Program-made: the position numbers and the translations under genes | Shown: positions 1-8,377 of the stretch, one piece after another | Position numbering within the stretch: position 1 is the first letter of the stretch | How the letters are laid out: every line of letters starts with the position of its first letter | Notes under the pieces: generated by a model | The model's input: only the letters and a program-made list of their open reading frames with translations | Databases searched by the model: none | Told to the model about the DNA's origin: nothing | NCBI GenBank assembly: GCA_964400865.1 | Contig: CAYNWG010000007.1 | Span: 1 to 39,032, forward strand | DNA length: 39,032 nucleotides | Source: DAOQVB01 sp964400865 | Lineage (GTDB): Bacteria > Patescibacteriota > Microgenomatia > UBA1400 > PJMF01 | Reading direction: 5' to 3'

Positions 1-2
1 CT

Positions 3-560
3 CGCCAATGGGCTTTTGGTAGCAACTCTCAACTAGTGATTAAAAATCAAGTTGTCTCAGCAAAAACCGGCACCACAAATAATCTTAAGGATAACTGGAC
101 GGTAGGATTTACTCCAGAGTTTTTAGTCATCACTTGGGTAGGAAATAATAGTGGCAAACCAATGAATCCATATTTAGTTTCTGGTATTACCGGCGCTGCA
201 CCCATTTGGAACGATATTATGTCGTATGTCCTCAAAAACCGAGAGCCCATGTGGCAAGAAAAACCGAGCGACATTGCTTCTGCAAAAATCTGCGCCACTG
301 GCTTTCCTCCAACTGCGGGTGATGGCTGTGTGCCACGGTATACCGAATTGTACTGGCAAAAAAGTCAACCATCAGAGGTCAAGTTGGTCAAACAACCAGT
401 CTGGGTAGATCCCGCCACTGGTCAACCACCCCCTCCAGGTATATTTGAAGGCGAACTAAAACTTGAGGAGCATATCTACTATCAAGATCCCGGTTCTCCA
501 CTCCAATGCGCTGATTGTGTGCCTGTTGATGAACGATCGCAACTTGAATTACCACTATGA
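3..560 (+). CDS. Penicillin-binding protein, C-terminal transpeptidase fragment (cut by window edge)
   Basis: The reading frame is open to the left edge, so the gene begins outside the window; a GTG at 36 is inside the coding region and is not the start. The visible part carries the KTGTTNN motif of the penicillin-binding transpeptidase active site, followed by DNWTVGFTP and WVGNNSG and then a Pro-rich tail with two CxxC-like cysteines near the end (QCADC). It aligns by eye with the end of the PBP at 1858-4095 (KTGTTNNLRDNWTIGYT, WVGNN, SGITGASPIWN), so the two are paralogues. Known role of the family: cross-linking peptidoglycan on the outer face of the membrane. The stop overlaps the next start as ATGA (557-560), which implies co-translation with the GH18 gene. 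Whether an N-terminal GT51 domain is present cannot be seen. Confidence 0.9.
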   Translation, partial: RQWAFGSNSQLVIKNQVVSAKTGTTNNLKDNWTVGFTPEFLVITWVGNNSGKPMNPYLVSGITGAAPIWNDIMSYVLKNREPMWQEKPSDIASAKICATGFPPTAGDGCVPRYTELYWQKSQPSEVKLVKQPVWVDPATGQPPPPGIFEGELKLEEHIYYQDPGSPLQCADCVPVDERSQLELPL

Positions 561-1810
561 GTTATCAAATTCAAAAACAATTTCTGAAGGTTCAGAAACC
601 GTTGGTCTATGCCAAAAAAAAATGGCGTGGGCTCAAAATTATACTATTTCTCTGCGTGACTATTTTTATGGGTGTATCAATTTTTCTTTGGCAGACTTGG
701 CAACCACCACTCACCGCTCCCATCTCATCCACAACAACCTTTTCATTTCTTCCGTATGATTCTGTCATGGGTAGCATCACGCAACCAAAACTCATCTATG
801 GTTTTCTCCCCTACTGGAATTTGGAAAAAACCACACTGAACAACAGCCTAACTCACGTTGCCTATTTTGCCTTGACCATAGGGGGAGACGGTACTTTAAG
901 AACTCAAGGTGATGAAGAAAGTTTGACTGGCTACCGAAAACTGCAATCAGAAAGCTTTTTAGACATAATTGAAAAAACTCAAAAAGACGCAATTCAATTA
1001 GAGTTAGTCTTAAAGCAATTTAGCCCTCAAGAAACGACTGCGTTTTTACTATCCAAACAGGCACAGGCAAAGTTCTATGATCAGTTAGATTCGGTGATGC
1101 TCGCGTATCCTTTTCGGGGCATTAATTTAGATATTGAACTTAGTGATGGCCAACAACTGCAATCAAAATTAACTGAGTTTGTGACAGATCTAAATCGACA
1201 TTTAGACTCTGTGGCGCCAAATACCACTGTTTCGATTGATGTCTATCCCAGCGCAGCACAAGGGGGAAATATCTGGAATTTGAGTGAGCTGGCACCTCAC
1301 GTAGATTATGTAATTGTGATGGCGTACGATTTCCATCGCAGACAATCTGCTCAAGCGGGCCCAGTGTCTCCTCTTTTGGGAGGAGACGTGTATCAAAATA
1401 TCAATCAGCATTTAAAAGAGATACTGGAGCTAGTGCCAGCAAAAAAAATTCTCTTGGGCGTTCCCTTCTATGGCTATGAGTGGCAAACTACCAGTAGAGA
1501 CGAACAAGCACTCACCTATCCCGACTCTGGTTCCACCGCCAGCTATCAGCGAGTTTTAGATATCCTGGCCCAAAAAGAGGAATTAAAAGTACAGGAGCGT
1601 TGGAATGAAATTGCGCTCAGTCCCTATTTGTCTTATGAAAAAAGCGGTCAAACATTTGTCATTTACTATGAAAACACGCGATCGCTCTCTTATAAGTTAG
1701 ATTACGTCAATCAACTCAACTTAGCTGGCATTGCAGTCTGGGCACTTGGGTATGAAGGTGACGCAAACGAACTCTGGTCGGTTATCAATGATAAATTAGC
1801 ACTTCCTTGA
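557..1810 (+). CDS. Membrane-anchored GH18 family glycoside hydrolase (YaaH/SleL-like)
   Basis: 417 residues. A basic N-terminus is followed by one membrane segment (about 27-46), so the enzyme domain should lie outside the cell. The domain starts with KLIYGFLPYW (78-87) and contains RGINLDIE (187-194), which matches the GH18 DGxDxDxE motif with the catalytic Glu at 194; the first Asp is Arg and the second Asn. Later motifs are VIVMAYDF, LLGVPFYGYEW and GIAVWALGYEGD, typical of the TIM barrel seen in spore-cortex and peptidoglycan hydrolases of the YaaH group. The substrate is inferred to be a beta-1,4-linked amino-sugar polymer such as peptidoglycan. It lies between two class A PBP genes, which suggests a wall-building and remodelling unit. 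Start overlaps the upstream stop by 4 nt. Confidence 0.85.
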   Translation: MSYQIQKQFLKVQKPLVYAKKKWRGLKIILFLCVTIFMGVSIFLWQTWQPPLTAPISSTTTFSFLPYDSVMGSITQPKLIYGFLPYWNLEKTTLNNSLTHVAYFALTIGGDGTLRTQGDEESLTGYRKLQSESFLDIIEKTQKDAIQLELVLKQFSPQETTAFLLSKQAQAKFYDQLDSVMLAYPFRGINLDIELSDGQQLQSKLTEFVTDLNRHLDSVAPNTTVSIDVYPSAAQGGNIWNLSELAPHVDYVIVMAYDFHRRQSAQAGPVSPLLGGDVYQNINQHLKEILELVPAKKILLGVPFYGYEWQTTSRDEQALTYPDSGSTASYQRVLDILAQKEELKVQERWNEIALSPYLSYEKSGQTFVIYYENTRSLSYKLDYVNQLNLAGIAVWALGYEGDANELWSVINDKLALP

Positions 1811-1819
1811 TTTTTTTTC

Positions 1820-1848
1820 TTGTTCATCAGGCTTGGCTATGATAGTAT
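1820..1848 (+). promoter_or_regulatory. Putative sigma70-type promoter of the PBP1A gene
   Basis: TTGTTC (1820-1825), a 17-nt spacer, and TAGTAT (1843-1848) preceded by TG one base away (extended -10). The ATG is at 1858, so transcription would begin only a few bases before it. No Shine-Dalgarno is visible. Inferred from pattern only. Confidence 0.45.
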
Positions 1849-1857
1849 CCGACCCAC

Positions 1858-4095
1858 ATGGACTACCACAAATTATCTCAATCAGAATATCAAAGAGTCA
1901 GACGAGTGTTGGCTTTACATCTCTATCAAAAAAGACTGGCTCTAAGAGGAAGATATAGAACTTTCTCAGTTAAAAATGCAAACGACGGGATTATTTTTTC
2001 ATCCCAATCACTCCTGACTCCAACCAAGCGAATATTTTTAACAATTCAAGAGTGCAACCAAATCTTGATTAACACTATTCTATTTTTCACTCGACCCTTT
2101 GTATTTCCTGTACGTTACTACCCGCTACATACAATTCTAATTTTAACCACTTTCGGTATTATTTGGGGTTTATTTTATAAATTGAACGTGGCTATTTTTG
2201 TCGATTTGCCAAGCCCAAATTTATTATCTGAACAACTTCCATATGTGTCAAGCAAAATAACTGATCGACACGGTTCGGTATTGTATCGGCTCTACGATGA
2301 AGAAAATCGAACCTTAATTCCATTGCAGGACATTTCAAAAAGTGCTATTGAGGCAACCATTGCAATTGAAGATAAAGATTTTTGGCATCATCATGGTTTT
2401 TCGCTGAGAGCAATTATTCGAGCCGCACTCTCAAATTCACAATCGGACACAACTCAGGGTGGTTCTACCATCACCCAACAACTAGTGAAAAACCGTTTGC
2501 TCAGTCCAGAACGAACAATCCAGCGCAAAATCAAAGAGCTGCTGCTATCGGTGATGACAGAGCAACGATACCCCAAGGAAACCATTCTCGTAATGTATTT
2601 AAATCAAGTTCCCTATGGTGGATCAACCTATGGTATTGAAGAGGCAGCTCAACGTTATTTTGGCAAATCTGCAGCAAAGTTAGATCTGGCTGAAAGTGCG
2701 CTGCTGGCAGGTTTGCCAGCAGCGCCCACTGCCTACACTCCGTATGGCAATTCACCAGAGAGAGCCTTTGCACGTCAGCGAGAAGTACTGAGAAATATGG
2801 TTGAAGCTCACTACATAACTCAAGATGAAGCTGCAACTGCCGCACAACAACAACTTTCCTTTCGTCAGGATTCTATCGATATTATCGCCCCACATTTCGT
2901 CATGTATGTTAAAAATGAGCTGGCAAAAACATATGGAGAAAACATTCTCAATCGCGGAGGTCTCACTATTAAAACTACACTGGATATTCCAACTCAAATG
3001 ATGAGTGAAAAAGTCATTGAGGAAGAACTGACAAAACTTGCTAGGCTCAAAGTATCTAATGGCGCAGCACTTGTCACAAATCCCCAAACTGGTGAAATAC
3101 TTGCGATGGTGGGCAGTAAAAATTACTTTGACTTTGCTAATGATGGTCAAGTCAACGTGACACTAAGGCCAAGGCAACCAGGGAGTTCAATCAAGCCAAT
3201 TACCTATACCTTGGCCTTTGAGAGTGGTTTTACCCCTGCCTCAACCATTGTTGATGCTCCAATTTCGTTTACCATACTGGGAAGTGAACCATATAGTCCA
3301 AAAAATTATGACGGCACCTACCATGGACCAGTGACTCTCAGACAAGCTCTTGCTTCCTCATACAATATTCCTGCAGTTAAGTTGCTCTCCGTATTGGGGG
3401 TAAATAACTTGATTTCCCTTGCGGAACAAATGGGGATAACAACTTGGCAAGATCGTTCAAGGTTTGGTCTATCATTGACTTTAGGGGGTGGTGAAGTAAC
3501 GATGATTGATATGGCAACCGCTTACGGTACACTAGCAAATAATGGACAGCGAGTAGAAGTCAATCCAATTCTTGAAGTAACCGATCTCGATGGCAAAATC
3601 CTCTACAGTAATGTTTGTGCTCAAAATCCAACCACTTGTCACTTTCCTCAAGTTGTTTCTCCTGGAATTGCCTATCAAGTTACCCACATACTAAAAGATC
3701 CTGTTGCTCGCATACCCGCATTTGGTCCATTTTCCGTTCTCACAATACCCGGTCAAGAAGTGGCAGTGAAAACTGGTACCACCAATAATCTACGAGATAA
3801 TTGGACCATTGGCTACACAAGTGATCGAGTCGTAGCAACCTGGGTAGGAAATAACGATAATACCTCAATGAGCTACGTTGCATCTGGGATAACTGGCGCG
3901 TCGCCAATCTGGAATAAAATTATAAGAACGCAACTGAGCGCTGAAAAACCCCATGTTTTTCAGCGCCCAGACACCATCATCACTCTAAAAAGTTGTTTCA
4001 CCAATCAAGAAGAAGTGATCGTTGTCGGCCAACCTTTACCCCCACCTTGCACTAAGCAGCTAACCGAACAAGTTGATTCTCTTATCGAGCCATAA
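1858..4095 (+). CDS. Class A penicillin-binding protein (GT51 transglycosylase + transpeptidase)
   Basis: 745 residues. A cytoplasmic N-terminal region of about 88 residues is followed by a membrane segment (about 90-108). The GT51 domain shows EDKDFWHHHG (catalytic Glu171), GGSTITQQ (201-208), and YPKETILVMYLNQVPYG. The transpeptidase domain has SSIK (catalytic Ser443, Lys446), SYN (501-503) and KTGTT (638-642). It polymerises lipid II into glycan strands and cross-links them outside the membrane. The long cytoplasmic arm and a short Cys-containing tail differ from typical PBP1A. The start is chosen because a promoter-like box ends 9 nt upstream. The end overlaps the convergent small gene by 14 nt. 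Two perfect 12-bp hairpins fall inside the coding region (2698-2725, 3938-3966). Confidence 0.95.
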   Translation: MDYHKLSQSEYQRVRRVLALHLYQKRLALRGRYRTFSVKNANDGIIFSSQSLLTPTKRIFLTIQECNQILINTILFFTRPFVFPVRYYPLHTILILTTFGIIWGLFYKLNVAIFVDLPSPNLLSEQLPYVSSKITDRHGSVLYRLYDEENRTLIPLQDISKSAIEATIAIEDKDFWHHHGFSLRAIIRAALSNSQSDTTQGGSTITQQLVKNRLLSPERTIQRKIKELLLSVMTEQRYPKETILVMYLNQVPYGGSTYGIEEAAQRYFGKSAAKLDLAESALLAGLPAAPTAYTPYGNSPERAFARQREVLRNMVEAHYITQDEAATAAQQQLSFRQDSIDIIAPHFVMYVKNELAKTYGENILNRGGLTIKTTLDIPTQMMSEKVIEEELTKLARLKVSNGAALVTNPQTGEILAMVGSKNYFDFANDGQVNVTLRPRQPGSSIKPITYTLAFESGFTPASTIVDAPISFTILGSEPYSPKNYDGTYHGPVTLRQALASSYNIPAVKLLSVLGVNNLISLAEQMGITTWQDRSRFGLSLTLGGGEVTMIDMATAYGTLANNGQRVEVNPILEVTDLDGKILYSNVCAQNPTTCHFPQVVSPGIAYQVTHILKDPVARIPAFGPFSVLTIPGQEVAVKTGTTNNLRDNWTIGYTSDRVVATWVGNNDNTSMSYVASGITGASPIWNKIIRTQLSAEKPHVFQRPDTIITLKSCFTNQEEVIVVGQPLPPPCTKQLTEQVDSLIEP
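2698..2725. repeat. Perfect inverted repeat, 12-bp arms, 4-nt loop, inside PBP gene
   Basis: GCGCTGCTGGCA, loop GGTT, TGCCAGCAGCGC. It lies in the conserved ALLAGLPAAP part of the GT51 domain, so part of the pairing may come from the repeated Ala/Leu codons, although GC-rich codons are unusual in this AT-rich gene. Confidence 0.9.
3938..3966. repeat. Perfect inverted repeat, 12-bp arms, 5-nt loop, inside PBP gene
   Basis: GCGCTGAAAAAC, loop CCCAT, GTTTTTCAGCGC. It sits in the poorly conserved tail after the KTG domain. The outer six base pairs (GCGCTG/CAGCGC) equal those of the repeat at 2698-2725. No T-run follows and the gene continues for about 130 nt, so it is not an ordinary terminator. 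Confidence 0.9.
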
Positions 4096-4306
4096 TCCAA
4101 AGCAGTGATCCAATAATCACTGTAAAAAAAAGAATAATTGGTGCGATGATTTTTGAAAGGAGAATGCGCCGATAGGCCGCAGCTTTTGCCTGACTTTTTA
4201 GACGCGCTTCCCGCAACTTTGATTCTTTCTCCTTTTCACGGATTCGACTTAACTCTTCAAGATCCCCGGCTTTTTTTTCCAAAGAAGTTTCAGTGGATGT
4301 AAACAT
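4082..4306 (-). CDS. Small charged protein with C-terminal membrane anchor
   Basis: 74 residues. Residues 1-47 are rich in Lys, Glu and Arg and are probably helical (coiled coil possible); residues about 51-71 form one hydrophobic membrane segment, so the protein is tail-anchored with most of it in the cytoplasm. No family was recognised. It is the last gene of the - strand housekeeping run, 3 nt after cmk, and its end overlaps the end of the convergent PBP gene by 14 nt. Function unknown; small tail-anchored proteins like this can be scaffold partners, but nothing here shows that. Confidence 0.65.
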   Translation of the reverse strand: MFTSTETSLEKKAGDLEELSRIREKEKESKLREARLKSQAKAAAYRRILLSKIIAPIILFFTVIIGSLLWIMAR

Positions 4307-4309
4307 ACG

Positions 4310-5023
4310 CTACCCAGTTTGTTGAAATCGGTGGTACATCATTTTGGCCTTACCAACAATAATGTCCACAACTTGATCAATACTTAAATCAGAACTATCA
4401 ATTACCCAGGCCTCAGGCAGAATAGTTAGTGGATCTGTTGTCCGTTGACTATCCCGTTTATCTCTCTCAAGTAGTTCTTGGTATACCTCCTCAAACTCCG
4501 CCAACATTCCCCTTGTCTGCAATTGGAATTGGCGTCGTTTGGCCCGAACAATTTCATTAGCAGTTAAGTAGATTTTTAATTGAGCGTCTGGCAACACCCG
4601 ATAGGTAATATCTCTACCTTCCATGACGACATTTTGGGACTGAGCGATTTCCTGCTGTTTAGCCACCAAGACAGCTCTCACTTTTTGATAGGTTGCAACT
4701 TTTGAAGCCAAATCACCAATCTTCTCTGTTCGTATTGTCCAAGACTCGTCAGCATCATCCACCAAGACTGTCGTCAACCGACCGTCTTTTTCCGTTTCAC
4801 TTGGATTGCGCATTTGGATGTTGGCTTTTCCAACTAATTCAACTAAGGCGTTCTCATCATCTATGCTCGCATGAGCACGTTCTGCTAACAAACCAGTTAC
4901 TCGATACATTGCACCGGTATCAACATACAAGAACCCTAATCGATCAGCTACCAAACGAGAAATTGTCCCCTTGCCCGCAGCCACCGGCCCATCAATAGCA
5001 ATTTGAAATGATTGTGCTGCCAC
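4310..5023 (-). CDS. cmk: Cytidylate kinase
   Basis: 237 residues. Phosphorylates CMP and dCMP to the diphosphates using ATP, in the cytoplasm. The P-loop is GPVAAGKGT (12-20), followed by YVDTGAMYR, the conserved nucleotide-monophosphate binding stretch; EGRDITYRVLPDAQLKIYLTA and RDxxDSxR-like RDKRDSQRTTDPL are the lid and CMP-binding motifs. Length is normal for the family (about 220-235). The start is GTG at 5023, chosen because FQIAIDGP should begin a few residues in. It lies 20 nt after the LiaI-like gene on the same strand and is probably co-transcribed with the smpB group. Confidence 0.96.
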   Translation of the reverse strand: MAAQSFQIAIDGPVAAGKGTISRLVADRLGFLYVDTGAMYRVTGLLAERAHASIDDENALVELVGKANIQMRNPSETEKDGRLTTVLVDDADESWTIRTEKIGDLASKVATYQKVRAVLVAKQQEIAQSQNVVMEGRDITYRVLPDAQLKIYLTANEIVRAKRRQFQLQTRGMLAEFEEVYQELLERDKRDSQRTTDPLTILPEAWVIDSSDLSIDQVVDIIVGKAKMMYHRFQQTG

Positions 5024-5043
5024 AAGAATGATCTACTTTCTAA

Positions 5044-5262
5044 CTACTTCTTCTTACCTTTTTTTGCTGGTTTAGATTTTTTAGTTGTTGAATCGGAGAG
5101 CCATTCGGATCTGTCTGCTGTCAGGAGACCACCCAAACCAACTATTATTAAAATTAATGGCCAAAGATTCCAAAAATCTTTTGGTAGCATCCCAACTTGG
5201 TCTGCTAAAAAAATTAATCCCATAACGACCATTGCTGCTGGCCAGAAATACGACTTTGACAT
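5044..5262 (-). CDS. Small LiaI/DUF5668-like membrane protein
   Basis: 72 residues from the second Met. Two short hydrophobic segments (about 8-24 and 31-47) with the pattern WPAAMVVMGLIFLADQ..WPLILIIVGLGGL resemble the LiaI-LiaF/DUF5668 transmembrane repeat; a Lys-rich tail follows. A start at 5268 is possible, but AAGGA lies at the right distance before the ATG at 5262. Function unknown; in other bacteria similar domains occur in envelope-stress proteins. Located between the cupin and cmk genes on the same strand. Confidence 0.65.
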   Translation of the reverse strand: MSKSYFWPAAMVVMGLIFLADQVGMLPKDFWNLWPLILIIVGLGGLLTADRSEWLSDSTTKKSKPAKKGKKK

Positions 5263-5336
5263 AATCATCCTTTCGGGTATGACAGGTACCTATGTCTCTA
5301 TTAAACAGAATTAATTACAAAAAGTCGAGAGGGAAC

Positions 5337-5756
5337 TCAATCAACTTTGCTCATAATTCGAAATTCCACTTCATCTCTCAATTTTCCGTCTGCAAATTCC
5401 CAAAGCATTCCAACATTACTACTTGATCTGTTAAAAACCGCGTGAGGTATATTGGCAGGTACTGTAAATAGTAAAAGTTGATTTCCATTTTGCATCTGCT
5501 CCTCATGGCGATTTCCCTCATTGTCTAACCAAACAAATAGTAAATCACCTATCGCCACAAACCATTCTCTTCTTGGATGAGCATGATTGCCACCATAGGC
5601 TTTTGGAGCAAAATGAACAATCTGTCGATCTGAAATTTCATCCCAAGGGATTGGTAACATATCTTCATTTAGCACCCACAAACCACGTTCTGGCTTATGA
5701 TATGAATATTTGAGCGGTGTGATTATTGGCGAATCAACTAGATTATGTTTAGTCAA
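5337..5756 (-). CDS. Cupin-fold protein (WxcM/FdtA-like sugar-related cupin)
   Basis: 139 residues. The core HFAPKAYGGNHAHPRREWFVAIGD, then VWLDNEG and FTVPANIPHAVFNRS, fits the two cupin motifs with His residues that could bind a metal (HAH and the later His in IPHA). Layout resembles WxcM/FdtA-type cupins that act on dTDP-sugars, but those catalytic residues cannot be confirmed here, so only the fold is claimed. The only in-frame start near the N-terminus is TTG at 5756, two bases after the smpB stop, which supports co-translation. Could equally be a non-enzymatic sugar-binding cupin. Confidence 0.65.
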   Translation of the reverse strand: MTKHNLVDSPIITPLKYSYHKPERGLWVLNEDMLPIPWDEISDRQIVHFAPKAYGGNHAHPRREWFVAIGDLLFVWLDNEGNRHEEQMQNGNQLLLFTVPANIPHAVFNRSSSNVGMLWEFADGKLRDEVEFRIMSKVD

Positions 5757-5758
5757 AA

Positions 5759-6211
5759 TTAAAACCCTTTTAGCTTGCCTTTGATTTGACTTTCTACCTC
5801 TCTCTTCAAATCTCGTTTTTTGAGTAATTCACGTCGCTCATATTGCTTTAATCCCCTACCTAAACCAATGCTAAGTTTAATATGATGCTTGCCCATTTCC
5901 ATTACTAATGGAATCACGGTGCGATTTTGCTGTTGCGTTAACCCAATAATTTGATTGATTTCTGATTTTTTTAACAGTAATTTACGCGTTCGTTTGGGAT
6001 CAATATCTGTCTGCACGCTATATTTATATGGAGTGATTTGAGCATTCAATAAGAATACCTCACCACCAATCACCTTGACGTGGCTGCCTTTCAGACTTGC
6101 TTGACCAATTCTCACACTTTTTGTCTCTGGACCAGTCAAAACAATACCTGCTTGCCAGGTTTTTTCTATGGCATATTCTTGGAAGGCTATTTTATTTTTT
6201 ATTACCGCCAT
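5759..6211 (-). CDS. smpB: SsrA-binding protein SmpB
   Basis: 150 residues. Binds tmRNA and delivers it to stalled ribosomes for trans-translation. Diagnostic blocks are IKNKIAFQEYAIEKTWQAGIVL, GPETKSVRIGQASLKGSHV, LLNAQITPYKY and RTRKLLLKKSEI, with the basic C-terminal tail KKRDLKREVESQIKGKLKGF. A longer frame begins at 6250, but ATG 6211 gives the usual SmpB N-terminus and avoids overlap with the upstream gene that ends at 6219. No tmRNA gene (ssrA) was seen in the window. Confidence 0.95.
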   Translation of the reverse strand: MAVIKNKIAFQEYAIEKTWQAGIVLTGPETKSVRIGQASLKGSHVKVIGGEVFLLNAQITPYKYSVQTDIDPKRTRKLLLKKSEINQIIGLTQQQNRTVIPLVMEMGKHHIKLSIGLGRGLKQYERRELLKKRDLKREVESQIKGKLKGF

Positions 6212-6218
6212 AAACCTA

Positions 6219-8120
6219 TTATAACGGCATGCGGTACAAAATAGATCCACTCACTACCAACACTAACTGTTGCGACTCATCATACGTAATATTATTTGCA
6301 GAACCAAGCGTACGATTCTGAATCTGATTGATAACTGCTCCAGTATCTTTATTGAGTACAACCACTCTAGATTTCTTAGGTTCTAAAACATACAGGTTTG
6401 GACTTTCAAGACCTGTAGCTAATAACAGAGTTGATTCAAATGGCTCTGATAAGCCAGCTACATTAAATTCCACAGTTCTTCCTGATCTCATTCTGGTGAT
6501 TTGACCTGTATTCGTGCCCAACCATATATCTCCATCTACCACCATGCTGACACTATCGGCGAAAGGGACACCAGAGCTGGATCCAATCCAGGTTGCGCGA
6601 TTAACCAATTTTCCGGATTTTAATTCATAACGGAAAATTGCTCTAGAGTCGGAGTTGAGCAAGTACACGAAATTTTCATAGCCTCCGATTAATTGACTGC
6701 TGGTAACTGCATCCGAGGTTTCCAGTAATTCATTGATACCTAATTGCGAATCTAGGGTGGAAAGTGCAAAAACACCCCCACCAAGAGCAAGAAACATTTT
6801 TTCAGTACTCGTTACAACTCGTAATTGGTTAGCTGAATCTAAAACCACTTCTTTACCAATTTTATCGGTAAGTGAATACGAAATTACATACTGTTGTTGA
6901 GCATCAAGAGCAATGAGGCCACCATTGCTACTTGAAAAAGAACTGGTTATGAACGTGGGTGAAATCGTTCTGAGATCGTCAAAAATTGGCAGCTGTTCAA
7001 TTGCCTGAGATTCATAGAGTTGTTGTGCCAAATTTTGTGCCTGTTGTAGAGTCAACAACACCTGTTTGTGTGCGGACTGAGGTTCCAAATATTCTGATTC
7101 TAGAGTGGATAGATTTTGAATTAATTGATGCACACCTAAGTAGGCTTGTGCAGGAGCGGATTCTGCTTCTTTTTCTAAATCAGAAAGCGTTTGTTGATAC
7201 GGAAGTAATTTCTCTGCTAGCTGCTCCTGCACCTCCAGCGATCTATAGTGGGTCACCACAGTGGTAATTGTAATTAACAAGGTAGAAATCAAAAAAATAA
7301 TCAATATGACTAACTGCTTCCTGGGAATATGTACTCCAACGTAGGTTTTTGCAGGGTGAAGCAACAATTTTGCCAGAGATGTTTTTTGTGTGTCTTGCTC
7401 ATTCTTTTTTGATTTTCTCAAAATTGAACCAATAAACCAAAGTAGAAAACTAATGCCTGACTTAATCATTTCCAATCCAAGGGTTAACCCAGATTTGAAT
7501 GCATAGATTAGGTGATTCTGCTTTTTTTCCACCGCAACTACTGGTAGCTCATCAGATTCCTTTGGTGAAGCAATAAAAGCCGCCGCCATTGTCTCAGAAT
7601 GATCCATTTTCCTAATTGCCCGCTGAAATTCATGAGCAAGGGTTTGAATTTGATCAAAAGCAAAACCCCTGGAAAACAGTAATTGAATTTGTTCTTGGAC
7701 ACTATTGGTATAAATAATTAAGACATCTGCCTGCTTAAAAACTCCTTGAATTACCTGTACTGTTGGTTGCGATGTCAATAATTCACCTCTTTTTGATCCT
7801 CTCACCAAAAAAACCCCACCGTTTAAGGAAGCTAGGTACAATTTTTGATCTTCGACAATTACTCCAACCACCGAAGTGTTGACGTTGTTTTCCTGACAGC
7901 GAGTTTCTATGGTACTGACTACCTCAAATAAACTTTGAGCATCCGTCATTGTTGTGTTTTGTATGAATTTTTCTATGGAAGCTGCGGTTTCACGCGCTGT
8001 TTTGCCAACAACGGAAAAAATTAGACAAGTATAATTTTGGCTAGTAGATTTTTCCCAAAATCGAGACTCACCTTCTGGATTGGGCAGTCCTAGTGAAAAC
8101 TTACTATGTACGATGGCCAT
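6219..8120 (-). CDS. Membrane protein with degenerate PP2C-like domain and beta-propeller-like exterior
   Basis: 633 residues. Residues 1-185 look like a PP2C phosphatase fold: SVVGVIVEDQKLYLASLNGGVFLVRG matches the strand pair that normally carries the GDSR motif, but the metal-binding Asp residues are missing, so it is probably inactive. A membrane segment lies at about 269-290, with another weak hydrophobic stretch near 223-235. Residues about 292-375 are helical, rich in Gln, Leu and Glu (possible coiled coil). The rest consists of short beta repeats ending in phrases such as GGLIALDAQQQYVISYS, consistent with a propeller. Inferred topology: N-terminus inside, propeller outside. It sits between smpB and a small membrane protein in the housekeeping run. 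Role unknown. Confidence 0.6.
   Translation of the reverse strand: MAIVHSKFSLGLPNPEGESRFWEKSTSQNYTCLIFSVVGKTARETAASIEKFIQNTTMTDAQSLFEVVSTIETRCQENNVNTSVVGVIVEDQKLYLASLNGGVFLVRGSKRGELLTSQPTVQVIQGVFKQADVLIIYTNSVQEQIQLLFSRGFAFDQIQTLAHEFQRAIRKMDHSETMAAAFIASPKESDELPVVAVEKKQNHLIYAFKSGLTLGLEMIKSGISFLLWFIGSILRKSKKNEQDTQKTSLAKLLLHPAKTYVGVHIPRKQLVILIIFLISTLLITITTVVTHYRSLEVQEQLAEKLLPYQQTLSDLEKEAESAPAQAYLGVHQLIQNLSTLESEYLEPQSAHKQVLLTLQQAQNLAQQLYESQAIEQLPIFDDLRTISPTFITSSFSSSNGGLIALDAQQQYVISYSLTDKIGKEVVLDSANQLRVVTSTEKMFLALGGGVFALSTLDSQLGINELLETSDAVTSSQLIGGYENFVYLLNSDSRAIFRYELKSGKLVNRATWIGSSSGVPFADSVSMVVDGDIWLGTNTGQITRMRSGRTVEFNVAGLSEPFESTLLLATGLESPNLYVLEPKKSRVVVLNKDTGAVINQIQNRTLGSANNITYDESQQLVLVVSGSILYRMPL
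6606..6640. repeat. Inverted repeat, 10-bp arms, 15-nt loop
   Basis: CAATTTTCCG at 6606-6615 and CGGAAAATTG at 6631-6640, inside the PP2C-like gene. Perfect arms but a larger loop than the 28-29 nt group. Confidence 0.75.
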
Positions 8121-8128
8121 GAATGTGG

Positions 8129-8377
8129 TTAGAGCGCCAGATAATATATTACGACTACTACTGAGAGCAGAAAGTGACCAATTCCGACTAGCATGAGAGC
8201 CCCTGAAAAGCCCGTGTGTACAGTTGTTCTCATTAGTTGGATCTGTCTTATGACTAGCAGTGCGAAAAGTGCATATAACAACCCACCAACCACAAATAGC
8301 ACTTTAACAAATCCTAAAAGTAGTTGGTTGGGATCTTGCAGTATTCCATCAAAAATTGGAGCGATCGTGGGATTCAT
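8129..8377 (-). CDS. Small two-helix membrane protein
   Basis: 82 residues with two hydrophobic segments (about 20-43 and 57-80) joined by a short loop containing RQIQLMRTTVHTGFSG. No family was recognised with confidence; small proteins of this shape occur in Microgenomates genomes. The start overlaps the stop of the PH-domain gene as ATGA (8374-8377), so the two are probably translated together and may form one membrane complex. Confidence 0.6.
   Translation of the reverse strand: MNPTIAPIFDGILQDPNQLLLGFVKVLFVVGGLLYALFALLVIRQIQLMRTTVHTGFSGALMLVGIGHFLLSVVVVIYYLAL

Noticed and set aside
36..560. Complete small protein starting at GTG 36
   Set aside because: The frame is open upstream to the window edge and the sequence is the inner part of a PBP transpeptidase domain.
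4102..4121. Intrinsic terminator between convergent genes
   Set aside because: CAGTGAT/ATCACTG pairs, but the T-run is missing on both sides in the right direction (an A-run follows on the + strand), and the hairpin is inside the coding region of the small - gene.
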